Assembly (NCBI GenBank): GCA_040080145.1
Contig: JBEBJA010000077.1
Location: 1 to 64,000, forward strand
Direction: 5' to 3'
DNA from: JANXVY01 sp040080145
GTDB taxonomy: Bacteria; Pseudomonadota; Alphaproteobacteria; Rhizobiales; Hyphomicrobiaceae
DNA: 64,000 nt
Shown: positions 16,551 through 24,964 of the stretch, in pieces
How the letters are laid out: every line of letters starts with the position of its first letter
How positions within the stretch are numbered: position 1 is the first letter of the stretch
Notes under the pieces: generated by a model
Told to the model about the DNA's origin: nothing
What the model saw: only the letters and a program-made list of their open reading frames with translations
Database searches by the model: none
Made by a program: the position numbers and the translations under genes

Positions 16551-16910
16551 ATGACACACGACGAGTTCAATGCGTTTTGCGGAGCGCTCCCTGCGACCAC
16601 CACTGTGGTGCAGTGGGGCGGTTCGCATGTCTGGAAGGTGGGAGGCAAGGTGTTTGCCATCGGCGGACAGAACGACGGCGAGCAGAGCTATTCATTCAAG
16701 GTCAGCGCTATTTCGTTTGAAATCCTCAAGGACCAGCCGGGTTTGCGGCCGGCACCTTATCTTGCTTCGCGCGGCCTTACGTGGATCCAGCACTATGGCC
16801 CCCCAGGACTTAGCGGCGAGGCACTCAAAGATTACCTGCAGCAGTCGCATCGGATCGTTGCGCTTGGCCTTTCCAAACGAAAACGGGCCGAGTTGGGACT
16901 CGACCCGTAA
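16551..16910 (+). CDS. MmcQ/YjbR family protein
   Basis: This 119-residue protein has the double-wing YjbR fold. It begins with MTHDEFNAFCGALPATTTVVQW, continues with HVWKVGGKVFAIGG and ends with a typical HRIVALGLSKRKRAELGL helix. YjbR proteins bind DNA in vitro, but their cellular role is not established. Length is normal for the family. It is 12 bp after the UPF0114 gene and converges on phaR, whose stop is 19 bp away. Confidence 0.88.
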   Translation: MTHDEFNAFCGALPATTTVVQWGGSHVWKVGGKVFAIGGQNDGEQSYSFKVSAISFEILKDQPGLRPAPYLASRGLTWIQHYGPPGLSGEALKDYLQQSHRIVALGLSKRKRAELGLDP

Positions 16911-16929
16911 ATTCCGAAAATAACGCAAG

Positions 16930-17643
16930 TCAATCCTTGGTCTGGACGATGCGCTCGATGCGCTGCTGCATGGCCGCCAGCTGAGCTTTCAATTCGCCAA
17001 TCTCGTCGCGCGGAAAATCAGCCTTCGCGGGTGCTGGAACGGCGATTGGTGCAGTTCGAACCTGCGGCAGCGGCTGCGTATAACCAGGCTGGCCGGGCGC
17101 GGGGCCTGCCGTCACTGCCGGCTTTTTGGCCTCTGTCGTTGTCGCGGCACCCAACGGACCGGGAGAGGCAACCCACATGGTCAGGGCCTGCTCGAACAGT
17201 TCCATGTTCTTGCGGACTTGGTCTTGATAGACGTCGAACGCGGCGGTCGGGCTGCCAAAGGCGCCGGCAAACTGGCTGCGGAATTTCGTCTGTTCCTTGG
17301 CGAGGCTTTCGAGGCTGAACTGGAGGTAGCCCGGCACCATCTTGGCCATGCTATCATCATAAAAGCGGATCAGCTGGCGCAGGAACGGGATCGGCAGCAT
17401 GGACTGCTGGCCGTTGCCGCGGCTTTCCTGCTCGACAATGATCTGGGTCAGTACGCCATGAGTGAGGTCATCGCCCGTCTTGGCGTCGTAAACGACGAAA
17501 TCGCGATCACCACGCACCATCGTCGCCAAATCTTCGAGCGTCACGTACGAACTTGTCTCAGTGTTGTACAGGCGGCGATTGGCATACTTCTTAATAACGA
17601 CGGTCTCGCGCTTCTCGGTTTGAACTTCGGCTTTGTTGAGCAT
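16930..17643 (-). CDS. phaR: Polyhydroxyalkanoate synthesis repressor PhaR
   Basis: This 237-residue PhaR has the PHB/PHA accumulation regulator DNA-binding domain at about 12-75 (VVIKKYANRRLYNTETSSYVTLEDLA, VVYDAKTGDDLTHGVLTQII). A PHB-binding segment follows (LRQLIRFYDDSMAKMVPGYLQFSLESLA), then a Pro/Ala-rich tail and a C-terminal amphipathic helix (IGELKAQLAAMQQRIERIV). PhaR represses phasin and pha genes until it is titrated by PHA granules. The start at 17643 was preferred because the upstream extension shows no family similarity and crosses into phaA. It is divergent from phaA, sharing a 235-bp regulatory region. Confidence 0.93.
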   Translation of the reverse strand: MLNKAEVQTEKRETVVIKKYANRRLYNTETSSYVTLEDLATMVRGDRDFVVYDAKTGDDLTHGVLTQIIVEQESRGNGQQSMLPIPFLRQLIRFYDDSMAKMVPGYLQFSLESLAKEQTKFRSQFAGAFGSPTAAFDVYQDQVRKNMELFEQALTMWVASPGPLGAATTTEAKKPAVTAGPAPGQPGYTQPLPQVRTAPIAVPAPAKADFPRDEIGELKAQLAAMQQRIERIVQTKD

Positions 17644-17781
17644 GAGATCGGTCCGGCTTTTTGAAACTACGAATACTATGCGACAGCTTATCACACGGGA
17701 CCGCCGCGGGACCAGTGTTTTTCGCACCGCCGCATAATCAGCGTGCAACACGGGATGGCAAGAGATCAATAAAGAGGCGGC

Positions 17782-17789
17782 TGCATGCA
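17782..17789. promoter_or_regulatory. Candidate PhaR operator TGCATGCA in the phaR-phaA intergenic region
   Basis: A TGCATGCA palindrome (in the context GGCTGCATGCACC) lies between the divergent phaR and phaA genes. PhaR proteins of alphaproteobacteria are known to bind TGC-containing palindromes, so this is a reasonable candidate for autoregulation. It is a short motif and a similar one occurs at 47672, so confidence is low. Confidence 0.3.
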
Positions 17790-17878
17790 CCATACTGACT
17801 AGGAAGTACCTTATTGACGCAGGGATTCTAGGCTTTAAGGCTGTTGGGACTAATTTTGCTTCCAGGAGATCAGATTCG

Positions 17879-19063
17879 ATGAGTGAAGATACGACGATTG
17901 TCATCGCCAGTGCTGCCCGTACACCAGTCGGTTCTTTCGGCGGGGCGCTCAGCACGCTGCCAGCCCATGAACTCGGCAAAGTCGCGATCCAGGCTGCTCT
18001 GCAGCGCGCGGGTGTCGCGGCCGCGGACGTCAACGAAGTCATCATGGGCCAGGTGCTCACCGCCAACACCGGACAGAACCCGGCCCGTCAGGCGTCGGTT
18101 GCTGCCGGCATTCCAGTCGACAGCCCGGCTTGGGGCATGAACCAGTTGTGCGGTTCGGGGCTGCGCGCCATTGCGCTCGGTGCCCAGCAGATCGCTGACG
18201 GCTCGGCCAAGATCGTCGTTGCCGGCGGTCAGGAAAACATGACCCTCGCGCCCCACGTCGCAAATCTGCGCGACGGCACGAAGATGGGCGACGTCAAGTT
18301 CCAAGACACGATGCTGCGCGACGGCCTGATGGACGCGTTCCAGCCCTACCACATGGGCGTGACGGCCGAGAACGTGGCTCGCCAGTGGCAGATCACCCGC
18401 GAAGAGCAGGATGCATTTGCCGCTGCCTCGCAGAACAAGGCCGAGGCGGCCCAGAAGGCCGGAAAATTCAAAGATGAGATCTGCCCCGTCACCGTCAAGA
18501 CACGCAAGGGCGACGTCGTTGTGACCGAGGACGAGTTCATCAAGGCTGGCGTCACCGCCGAGGGTCTGGCCAAGTTGCGCCCTGCATTCGACAAGGCCGG
18601 TACGGTGACCGCAGGTAACGCATCGGGCATCAACGACGGCGCTGCAGCCCTCGTGCTCATGAGTGCTGCCGAAGCCAAAAAACGCGGCATCACTCCGTTG
18701 GCGCGCATCGTGTCGTGGGCCAGCGTCGGCGTCGACCCCTCGATCATGGGTACGGGTCCGATCCCGGCCTCGAAGAAGGCGCTCGAAAAGGCTGGCTGGT
18801 CTGCCAACGATCTCGACCTCGTCGAGGCCAACGAAGCATTTGCCGCTCAGGCATGCGCCGTGAACAAGGGCCTCGGCTGGGATACGAGCAAAGTTAACGT
18901 CAACGGCGGCGCTATCTCCATCGGTCACCCGATTGGTGCATCGGGTGCGCGCGTGCTCACAACCTTGCTGTATGAAATGGGCCGCCGCGATGCCAAAAAG
19001 GGTCTCGCCACGCTCTGCATCGGCGGCGGCATGGGCATCGCGCTCTGCGTTGCGCGCGATTAA
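17879..19063 (+). CDS. phaA: Acetyl-CoA C-acetyltransferase (beta-ketothiolase)
   Basis: This 394-residue thiolase condenses two acetyl-CoA to acetoacetyl-CoA, the first step of polyhydroxybutyrate synthesis. The acyl-enzyme Cys lies in NQLCGSGLRAI (about residue 89). NEAFAAQ, GGAISIGHPIGASGAR (active-site His) and CIGGGMGIALCV carry the remaining catalytic signatures. An AGGAG site ends 8 nt before the ATG. A weak TTGACG at 17814 could be its -35 element. It is followed 199 bp later by phaB in the usual order, with phaR divergent. Confidence 0.96.
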   Translation: MSEDTTIVIASAARTPVGSFGGALSTLPAHELGKVAIQAALQRAGVAAADVNEVIMGQVLTANTGQNPARQASVAAGIPVDSPAWGMNQLCGSGLRAIALGAQQIADGSAKIVVAGGQENMTLAPHVANLRDGTKMGDVKFQDTMLRDGLMDAFQPYHMGVTAENVARQWQITREEQDAFAAASQNKAEAAQKAGKFKDEICPVTVKTRKGDVVVTEDEFIKAGVTAEGLAKLRPAFDKAGTVTAGNASGINDGAAALVLMSAAEAKKRGITPLARIVSWASVGVDPSIMGTGPIPASKKALEKAGWSANDLDLVEANEAFAAQACAVNKGLGWDTSKVNVNGGAISIGHPIGASGARVLTTLLYEMGRRDAKKGLATLCIGGGMGIALCVARD

Positions 19064-19090
19064 CAGGCGCTACGCGCTTGACGATTAAGA

Positions 19091-19166
19091 GGCGCTACGC
19101 GCGTGGGTTACCACCCACACCCGTTTGGGGGAAAGGCTTCCCCCAAACCCCCTTCTTTTTTGGGAC
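19091..19166 (+). repeat. Terminator-like repeat family R3, copy 1
   Basis: This segment carries the hairpin GTTTGGGGGAA-AGGC-TTCCCCCAAAC (19123-19148) followed by CCCCTTCTTTTTT, a good intrinsic terminator for phaA readthrough. The whole 76-bp block, from GGCGCTA to TTTTTTGGGAC, is closely repeated in inverted orientation at 44378-44450. A partial relative is at 24883-24945. It therefore seems to be a dispersed repeat that carries a terminator. An additional AGGCGCTACGCGC copy lies just upstream, at 19066. Confidence 0.7.
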
Positions 19167-19262
19167 TAAGATTTGGGACTAAGACAGGAGGGGCGCGATC
19201 ACTTCCCCCCATTTTTTTCATCCGACACACAATCAAAAAAACAAGTCTAGGGAGCACGACTT

Positions 19263-19988
19263 ATGGCCAGAGTTGCTATCGTTACCGGCGGAACACGTGG
19301 GATTGGCGAAGCCATCTCCAAGGCGTTGAAAGCCAAAGGATACCGCGTTGCCGCGAGCTATGCGGGCAACGACGCCGCAGCGCAGCAGTTCCAGGCCGCA
19401 ACCGGTATTCCGGTCTACAAGTGGGACGTTTCGAGCTTTGAGCAGTGCGCGGCTGGCATCGCTCAGGTGGAAAAGGATCTCGGCCCCGTCGACGTTCTCG
19501 TCAACAACGCCGGCATCACCAAAGACGCGATGTTCCACAAGATGACTGCTGAGCAGTGGAACGGCGTCATCAACACGAACCTCAACTCGCTGTTCAACAT
19601 GACCCGCCCGGTTTGGGAAGGCATGCGGGCTCGCAAGTTCGGCCGTGTGATCTGCGTCTCGTCGGTCAACGGCCAGAAGGGCCAAATGGGGCAGGTCAAC
19701 TATTCAGCTGCCAAGTCGGGCGACCTTGGCTTTGTCAAGGCGCTGGCCCAGGAAGGCGCGCGCGCTGGCATCACGGTCAACTCGATCACGCCGGGCTACA
19801 TCGCAACGGAAATGGTGAAGGCCATTGATCCAGCAGTCGTTGAGAAGTCGATCCTGCCGTATATCCCGGTTGGCCGCCTCGGCGAGCCGGAAGAAATCGC
19901 GCGCTGCGTGGTGTTCCTTGCCGCCGATGAGGCCGGCTTCATCACCGGTTCGACAATCAGCGCCAACGGCGGCCAGTACATGATCTGA
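19263..19988 (+). CDS. phaB: Acetoacetyl-CoA reductase
   Basis: This 241-residue short-chain dehydrogenase reduces acetoacetyl-CoA to (R)-3-hydroxybutyryl-CoA with NADPH for PHB synthesis. The glycine motif TGGTRGIG is at residues 8-15, NNAG at 81-84, the catalytic Ser in CVSSVNGQKGQMGQ, and YSAAK carries Tyr and Lys. SSVNGQKGQMGQVNYSAAKSG and the C-terminal ITGSTISANGGQYM are typical of PhaB rather than FabG. A good terminator follows at 20015. PHA synthase is not within the window. Confidence 0.95.
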   Translation: MARVAIVTGGTRGIGEAISKALKAKGYRVAASYAGNDAAAQQFQAATGIPVYKWDVSSFEQCAAGIAQVEKDLGPVDVLVNNAGITKDAMFHKMTAEQWNGVINTNLNSLFNMTRPVWEGMRARKFGRVICVSSVNGQKGQMGQVNYSAAKSGDLGFVKALAQEGARAGITVNSITPGYIATEMVKAIDPAVVEKSILPYIPVGRLGEPEEIARCVVFLAADEAGFITGSTISANGGQYMI

Positions 19989-20014
19989 TCGCATCGTTGC
20001 GGTCGATTGAGTTG

Positions 20015-20044
20015 CGCCCGGAGGGAAACTTCCGGGCGTTTTTT
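20015..20044 (+). terminator. Rho-independent terminator of phaB
   Basis: The stem CGCCCGGA (20015-20022) pairs with TCCGGGCG (20031-20038) around an 8-nt loop and is followed by TTTTTT. It lies 27 bp after the phaB stop. Confidence 0.85.
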
Positions 20045-20134
20045 GTGGGTCGCATGTGGCCGCCCCTCACGCGCTTTTGTTGCTGCCGCCCCTCACCCTA
20101 CCCGTGAAGGACGGGGAGAGGGGATAGAAAGAAA

Positions 20135-20164
20135 CGCCCGGAGGTTTGCACCTTCGGGCGTTTT
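20135..20164. terminator. Terminator-like hairpin between convergent phaB and NYN gene
   Basis: CGCCCG and CGGGCG close a stem (20135-20160) with a second CGCCCGGAG-like arm, followed by TTTTG on the plus strand. On the minus strand TTTCTTTC follows, so it can serve the NYN-domain gene that ends at 20187. Its arm sequence nearly duplicates that of the phaB terminator 120 bp away. Confidence 0.65.
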
Positions 20165-20186
20165 GTTTGGCCGGATTGTCCGGCGA

Positions 20187-22160
20187 TCAGCCGCGCATGC
20201 GGGAGCGGATGATGCGCGGGAATTCTTCGCCGGGAGCCATTTCGCCGAGCGGGCCGGAAGCCGGATTAGGGTCCATCGACCACCAGCGGTCGTTGGACGT
20301 GGTGACTTGTGTCTGCGGCTGCGAGGCGGCAGCCTGAGGAGCCGGTGCGCGCTGTGGTTCTGGCGCTGGAGCCGCCGCTTGCGGAAGGGCTGCTTGCTGC
20401 GGCGGCGTCTGGCTGCCTGCGAACCAGTGCTCGATGAGGTCGAGCTCTTCGGCGGACAGGGTCAGGCCGTGGGTACGGCAACGGGCCACTACGAAGTTGC
20501 GGAAGCGGCTGGCGAACAGGTTGGCGGACGCGCCCTGCTCGAACCAGGGGTCGGTTTCGCTCACGACTTCGAGGATAAAGCGGACGTCATCGCGGCGGAT
20601 ATCAACGCCGAGCGACTTGGCAGCGCCGACGATGTTGTCGAGCGTTGGTGCGCCGGTCAAACCGCGCGTGCCGATTTCCTGAGCGATCACCTCAAACAGC
20701 GCGCGATATTCCGGGGGCGAGAGCGGCGGAGCCTGGCAGGCATCATAGATGCGCGCAACAGCCTGCTGGATGGCAATCGCCGTCTGCGACTGCGCTCGCT
20801 GCTGGGGTGCCGGCTGCTGTGGTTGCGGCGCGCGCTGCAGCTGAGGCGTCAGTTGAGCAGGAGTTGCAGCGATGGGTGCGTGCGGTGCGAGGGGACGCTG
20901 GGGTGCAGCCACCGCCAACGGCGCGGCAGGTACAGCGGTGACCGGTGCTGGAGCTGATGCATGGACCGGCTCAAGCGCCGCTGGAATGGGGGCCGCAGAT
21001 GCGTACTGCGTTTGGGCCGGGACCTGCTGCTGTACGGAAGCTGGAGCGTACTGAGGCTGGACTGGAGTGGGCGCTGCAATCGGCGTCCGCTGTGCGATCG
21101 GCGGTGTGCGATCAAGACGCTGGATGTCGGGGCGAACCATGTCGGGGCGCGGCTGATCGGCACGAAGCTCCGGCTGGCGAATTTCGGGCTGGCGGATTTC
21201 AGCGTGCGGGACTTCGACGCGGGACGGTTCGGGCCGCTGCGCTTCCAAACGCGGCGCGTCCGGAGGCAGCATGCGTGCGACTTCGAACACGACGAAGGGG
21301 GCTTGATCGGAGATGCGCAAACCTTCAGGCAGATATGTGGTCAGCAGGTCGCGGAAGCCACCCGTGCCCCCCCAACCGGTACCAGCGGTCTTGTCGTGAC
21401 CAAGTTGGCGCACGGCGCGGTCGGCCAACGCTTCCAGCGGCACGGGCTGGCCCGACTGACGCACGATGGTGGCGATTTCCGCGACGATCTCGCGGCGCAA
21501 AGTGCTCATGTCGGTTTTTGGCGCGGGCAATGCTGCCGGTTCGCCGTTAGCAGTGAGGACTGGATCGGCGATCTTGCCGTCGAGCAGGAGCTGGAGCAGG
21601 TTTACTTCACGCACTTCGCCGTCACTGATGGCGGTGTAAGGCGAGACGGTATGTTCGTTCGAGAAGATCACCGTGCGGCGGGCATGGGCCCGCAGGCGAT
21701 GAATGAGCGGGGTGAAATCGGCGTCGCCCGACAGGATGATGAATTCGTCGAAATAGGTGTCGTGAGTGAGCATGTCACGAATATCCATGACCATGCGGAT
21801 GTCGGCAGAGTTCTTCATCTGCGACGTCAATGGGGGGCAGTCGATCGTCTCGCTGCCGGCGCGCAGGAAGTGATTGCGCACGAACGGGAAGGAGTTCATG
21901 TCGGTCGAATTGTCATGCGCATTGCGGCGTGGGACGGAATTGCCGTAGCAGCGGTTCATGACGATGCGGCGCGGGCCGATGTCGCCGATGCTATTGGTTG
22001 GCGTGATCAAGCGCCCGGATTCGAGTTCCTTGATCCAGAGCGAAGCATCTTTCGAAAACCGCTTTGCGGCGTCGTCGTTCTTGCGCTTCAACGAGAGATA
22101 GATGTTGTCGTAATCGACAAAGATCGCGCTCAACGCCGGCTTGGTCGCGTCCCGCTTCAT
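20187..22160 (-). CDS. NYN-domain nuclease-like protein with LOTUS/OST-HTH domain
   Basis: From the ATG at 22160 (preceded by GGGGAAG) this is a 657-residue protein. Residues about 8-200 are a NYN (PIN-like) domain with acidic residues in IFVDYDNIY, a conserved MDIRDML segment and IILSGDADFTPLI, as in LabA/DUF88 ribonucleases. A winged-helix OST-HTH/LOTUS-like region follows (about 215-295: LRREIVAEIATIVRQSG, LPEGLRI). Then come about 200 residues of Pro/Gln/Ala-rich low complexity and a C-terminal helical domain (about 475-600). Such proteins are thought to act on RNA. Targets are unknown. It is a single gene between convergent phaB and the divergently placed cupin region. Confidence 0.82.
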   Translation of the reverse strand: MKRDATKPALSAIFVDYDNIYLSLKRKNDDAAKRFSKDASLWIKELESGRLITPTNSIGDIGPRRIVMNRCYGNSVPRRNAHDNSTDMNSFPFVRNHFLRAGSETIDCPPLTSQMKNSADIRMVMDIRDMLTHDTYFDEFIILSGDADFTPLIHRLRAHARRTVIFSNEHTVSPYTAISDGEVREVNLLQLLLDGKIADPVLTANGEPAALPAPKTDMSTLRREIVAEIATIVRQSGQPVPLEALADRAVRQLGHDKTAGTGWGGTGGFRDLLTTYLPEGLRISDQAPFVVFEVARMLPPDAPRLEAQRPEPSRVEVPHAEIRQPEIRQPELRADQPRPDMVRPDIQRLDRTPPIAQRTPIAAPTPVQPQYAPASVQQQVPAQTQYASAAPIPAALEPVHASAPAPVTAVPAAPLAVAAPQRPLAPHAPIAATPAQLTPQLQRAPQPQQPAPQQRAQSQTAIAIQQAVARIYDACQAPPLSPPEYRALFEVIAQEIGTRGLTGAPTLDNIVGAAKSLGVDIRRDDVRFILEVVSETDPWFEQGASANLFASRFRNFVVARCRTHGLTLSAEELDLIEHWFAGSQTPPQQAALPQAAAPAPEPQRAPAPQAAASQPQTQVTTSNDRWWSMDPNPASGPLGEMAPGEEFPRIIRSRMRG

Positions 22161-22363
22161 GAATACTTCCCCGTTGGTCTTAACCTTTGATTCGAATGTC
22201 ACTCTTTCCGAGTCGGCCTAGAGCGGCAAGCGGGGTCACGTCACGGGAGGGAAAAAATCGAAATCGGCCTGTGCATATCAACGGGTTGCAGAGATCCGGT
22301 CTATCAAAGACCAGTGGACAACCGAGTCGACTGTTGCAGTGAAGTTACGGATGGTGTGCCGAA

Positions 22364-22792
22364 TCAGACAGGAGCCGGGTCGAATTCCGCGCCGGCGATC
22401 TCAAATCCCTCGAACACAAAGCCCGGCGCGACTGTGCAACCCACGAGCGTCCAAGCCCCCATTGAGCGGGCCTGCTGCCAGTGGCTTTCGGGAACGGCGT
22501 GCTGGGGGCGCTCGCCTGCTGAGAGGTCTGAACCTAACACATGGCTCGTGTAGATTTTGGCGTCCTCAGCTATGCGCAAATCGAGCGGCGCACCCGCGTA
22601 CCAGTGCCAGGTTTCGACCGCATCGACGCGGTGCCAGCGCGAAATCACGCCTTCAGGCAGCAGGAAATAGATGCAGGTGGACACCGCCCGACCCTGGACG
22701 GTTACCGGATCGCGGAACGTCTCGCGGTAGTAGCCGCCCTCGGGGTGGGGCGTCAGATCGAGGAGGCGGATGATGTCTTGCGCGATGGTCAT
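22364..22792 (-). CDS. DUF985-family cupin protein
   Basis: This 142-residue single cupin has the DUF985 pattern: LTPHPEGGYYRETFRD near the N-terminus, STCIYFLLPEGVISRWHRVDAVETWHWYAG in the centre and WTLVGCTVAPGFVFEGFEIA at the end. The family has a jelly-roll fold and no settled function, and some members are linked to sugar metabolism. Size is typical. It stands alone, with a palindromic repeat at 22863 on its 5' side. Confidence 0.87.
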   Translation of the reverse strand: MTIAQDIIRLLDLTPHPEGGYYRETFRDPVTVQGRAVSTCIYFLLPEGVISRWHRVDAVETWHWYAGAPLDLRIAEDAKIYTSHVLGSDLSAGERPQHAVPESHWQQARSMGAWTLVGCTVAPGFVFEGFEIAGAEFDPAPV

Positions 22793-22862
22793 GTCAGTCC
22801 TGATATTGCGGCGCGGAGAGGCTGTCTGTTCAAGCCGAAGCGTCAGTATTGGAGATTGTTGT

Positions 22863-22891
22863 CGTGGGTGGCCGCCTTCGCGGCCATGACG
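22863..22891. repeat. REP-like repeat family R4, single unit
   Basis: This 29-nt unit contains the perfect stem TGGCCGC-CTTC-GCGGCCA and ends in ATGACG. Two further copies, one inverted, lie at 29788-29816 and 29903-29931. It sits between the cupin start and the gloB stop, a typical intergenic REP position. Confidence 0.7.
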
Positions 22892-22915
22892 AAAGGGGGG
22901 GGCTCCGTACCCAAG

Positions 22916-23674
22916 TCATGCCTTGTTTTTCCTGTCGCGGATTTCGCCGAAGACCTTCCAGGCGGGGACACCAACTTGCCCTAAAGATTGGCGGATCGAG
23001 GCGTTATCGGCGCGCAGGAACGGGTTGGTTGCCAGTTCGTCGCCTAGCCGGGCCGGCACCAGGGCATCGCCGTTGGCCGCAGCACGGGCGCGCACTTGGA
23101 GGGCCAGATTGCCGGGTTCGATGGTGGTTGAAAAGCGGGCATTCGAGGCGGTGTAGTTGTGGCCGCAGTAAATAAGGGTGTCTTCGTCGAGGGCTGCCAG
23201 CTTGGACAGGGAGTTCCACATCATGGGGTAGTCGCCTTCGAACACGCGGCCACAGCCCATGGCAAACAGTGTATCACCAACGAAGGCAAGCTTTGCGTCG
23301 CGTTCGACGTACGCGACGTGGCCTAACGTGTGGCCGGGGGTTTCAAGCACGGTGAAGGTGTGGCGGCCAATGGCGACCTCATCACCCTCGCGGACCGTGC
23401 GGTCTAAGCCTTGGATCTTGTGGGATTCCGCGGCGGGGCCGATGACCTGACAGTTCCAGGATTGTTTGAGATCAGGAATGCCAACGGTATGGTCGCCGTG
23501 GTGGTGCGTGACAAGGATGTGGGTGAGTTTCCAGCCTTTCGCGGTTAATTCGCGCTGGATAGCCTCATCGTCGGGGGCGTCGATGCTGACGGTCGTGCCG
23601 GACTCGGCGTCGTGTACCAGCACGCAATAGTTATCGTCGCCAGCAATGAACTGGTGGATTTCCAAGTTCGCCAT
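22916..23674 (-). CDS. gloB: Hydroxyacylglutathione hydrolase (glyoxalase II)
   Basis: This 252-residue metallo-beta-lactamase-fold enzyme hydrolyses S-lactoylglutathione to lactate and glutathione in methylglyoxal detoxification. The two-metal motif THHHGDHTVG is followed by TPGHTLGHV, FVGDTLFAMGCGRVFEG and IYCGHNYT, all hallmarks of glyoxalase II. NPFLRADN matches the C-terminal substrate-binding domain. The ATG at 23674 has a GGAGG site, which fixes the start 42 bp inside the longest frame. It is divergent from the methyltransferase gene at 23877, with which it often co-occurs in alphaproteobacteria. Confidence 0.94.
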   Translation of the reverse strand: MANLEIHQFIAGDDNYCVLVHDAESGTTVSIDAPDDEAIQRELTAKGWKLTHILVTHHHGDHTVGIPDLKQSWNCQVIGPAAESHKIQGLDRTVREGDEVAIGRHTFTVLETPGHTLGHVAYVERDAKLAFVGDTLFAMGCGRVFEGDYPMMWNSLSKLAALDEDTLIYCGHNYTASNARFSTTIEPGNLALQVRARAAANGDALVPARLGDELATNPFLRADNASIRQSLGQVGVPAWKVFGEIRDRKNKA

Positions 23675-23876
23675 CTGCACGCGCCTCCCGTTCGATTGTC
23701 CTGCTCCGCATAGCATCCCACGCGCGCTGCGAACATTGATTTGACCGCCAATATAAACGCGTCCGTGCGATTACGGTTCAATTCTGACCGGCGTTTTGAG
23801 ATGGTCTTGCAACGACACCTTGCAAGCGGGCAGCAGATGGCACAGATTCAGCCGTGAAGAGCGGTATCGGAGCCCC

Positions 23877-24647
23877 ATGCACACTGACGTCACGGATCTG
23901 AGGGATTTCTACCAGACGCCGCTCGGGCTTGTGGCCCGGCGGCTGCTGGCCCAGAAGATCCGTGCCAAGTGGCCACGCCCTGCTGGCGACGTGATCATGG
24001 GGTTTGGGTTTGCATCGCCGTTCCTGGGGTCGTTTCGCGGGGAAGCCTCGCGCATCTGCGCTCTGATGCCGGAGGGGCAAGGCGCGCTGGTGTGGCCGTC
24101 TCCGGATCGCAACATGTCAGTGCTGGTCGAAGAGCAGCACCTGCCGCTGCCGGACAATTGCGTCGACCGGATGCTGGTGGTGCACGGACTGGAGGTTGCT
24201 GAGCGGCCTGCAGCCTTGTTGCGCGAGATGTGGCGCGTACTGAAGCCGGCCGGGCGGCTGTTGATCATTGCGCCGAACCGGACCGGGATTTGGGCGCGCA
24301 CCGACCGGACACCGTTCGGTCAGGGGCGGCCGTATTCACGCGGGCAACTCGACCTGTTGTTGCGGGAAGCGATGTTTACCCCGCTCGAATGGGACTGCGC
24401 GCTGTACCTGCCGCCGATCCATCGCGCGCTGCTCGTGCGGTCCGCACCGACGATCGAGCGGATCGGGGCTGCGGTATCGCGCCGGTTCGCGGGCGTGATT
24501 TTGATTGAGGCGACGAAGGAACTCATCACACCAATCGGGACCAGAGCCCCGGCACGGGCGATGCGCAGACTGGTGCCTGTGCAGGGCGTTCTGTCGCCGC
24601 ATGGGGCGCGGCGGACTTGTGAACATTCGGACGAACCGCCGGTTTAG
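23877..24647 (+). CDS. SAM-dependent methyltransferase, class I
   Basis: This 256-residue protein has a Rossmann methyltransferase core: DVIMGFGFASPFLGSFRGEA in place of a canonical motif I, NMSVLVEEQHLPLPDNCVDRMLVVHGLE as the acidic and motif II region, and LREMWRVLKPAGRLLIIAPNRTGIWARTD. The last blocks resemble UbiE/methyltransferase-11 proteins. The C-terminus adds a basic region. The substrate is unknown. Divergent pairing with gloB, 202 bp away, is a familiar arrangement in Hyphomicrobiales. The ATG at 23877 was chosen because residues upstream show no family similarity. Confidence 0.85.
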   Translation: MHTDVTDLRDFYQTPLGLVARRLLAQKIRAKWPRPAGDVIMGFGFASPFLGSFRGEASRICALMPEGQGALVWPSPDRNMSVLVEEQHLPLPDNCVDRMLVVHGLEVAERPAALLREMWRVLKPAGRLLIIAPNRTGIWARTDRTPFGQGRPYSRGQLDLLLREAMFTPLEWDCALYLPPIHRALLVRSAPTIERIGAAVSRRFAGVILIEATKELITPIGTRAPARAMRRLVPVQGVLSPHGARRTCEHSDEPPV

Positions 24648-24681
24648 ATTGAAGCGTGTCTTCCCTCCACTGATTTCCGCA

Positions 24682-24807
24682 GACAAGTGCGCCCTTGCGC
24701 ACGCAGATCCGGGATCTTTAACCATCTTTGACCGGTAAAGACCCCGGATCGGCAAGTGCAGTGCCGTCCGGGGAAACAGTGTATTGGTTGGTGCTGCTTC
24801 AATCCAA
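24682..24807. repeat. Intergenic repeat family R2, copy B (uninterrupted)
   Basis: This 126-bp copy matches the split copy at 11943-12234 and shows what that site looked like before insertion: GCGCCCTT is here joined directly to GCGCACGC. ATCCGGGATCTTTA and TAAAGACCCCGGAT form an imperfect stem. It occupies the convergent region between the methyltransferase and rnhA. That region (24648-24964) contains no gene. Confidence 0.78.
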
Positions 24808-24882
24808 GTCGAAAGTACTTTAAAGGCGCTGCGTTCTTGGGCTTTCGCCCTGGTTGAAGTAATCGGCTACGCCGTTACCCAA

Positions 24883-24945
24883 TTGGGGGAACCCACGGCC
24901 GTCGTCGAGGGCAAGCGTGTTCCCCCAAACCCCCCTTCCTTTTTA
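24883..24945. repeat. Terminator-like repeat family R3, partial or diverged copy
   Basis: TTGGGGGAAC at 24883-24892 pairs with GTTCCCCCAA at 24919-24928 and is followed by ACCCCCCTTCCTTTTT. The right half matches R3 at 19141-19161, but the loop is 26 nt and differs. It may terminate transcription arriving from the methyltransferase side. Confidence 0.5.
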
Positions 24946-24964
24946 TGACAAAGGAAGTTGCGAC

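Noticed and set aside
24671..24811. R2 repeat considered as a riboswitch or small RNA gene
   Set aside because: Copies lie in unrelated contexts, one is convergent with two genes, and no promoter or known aptamer pattern was recognised. A dispersed repeat is the simpler reading.
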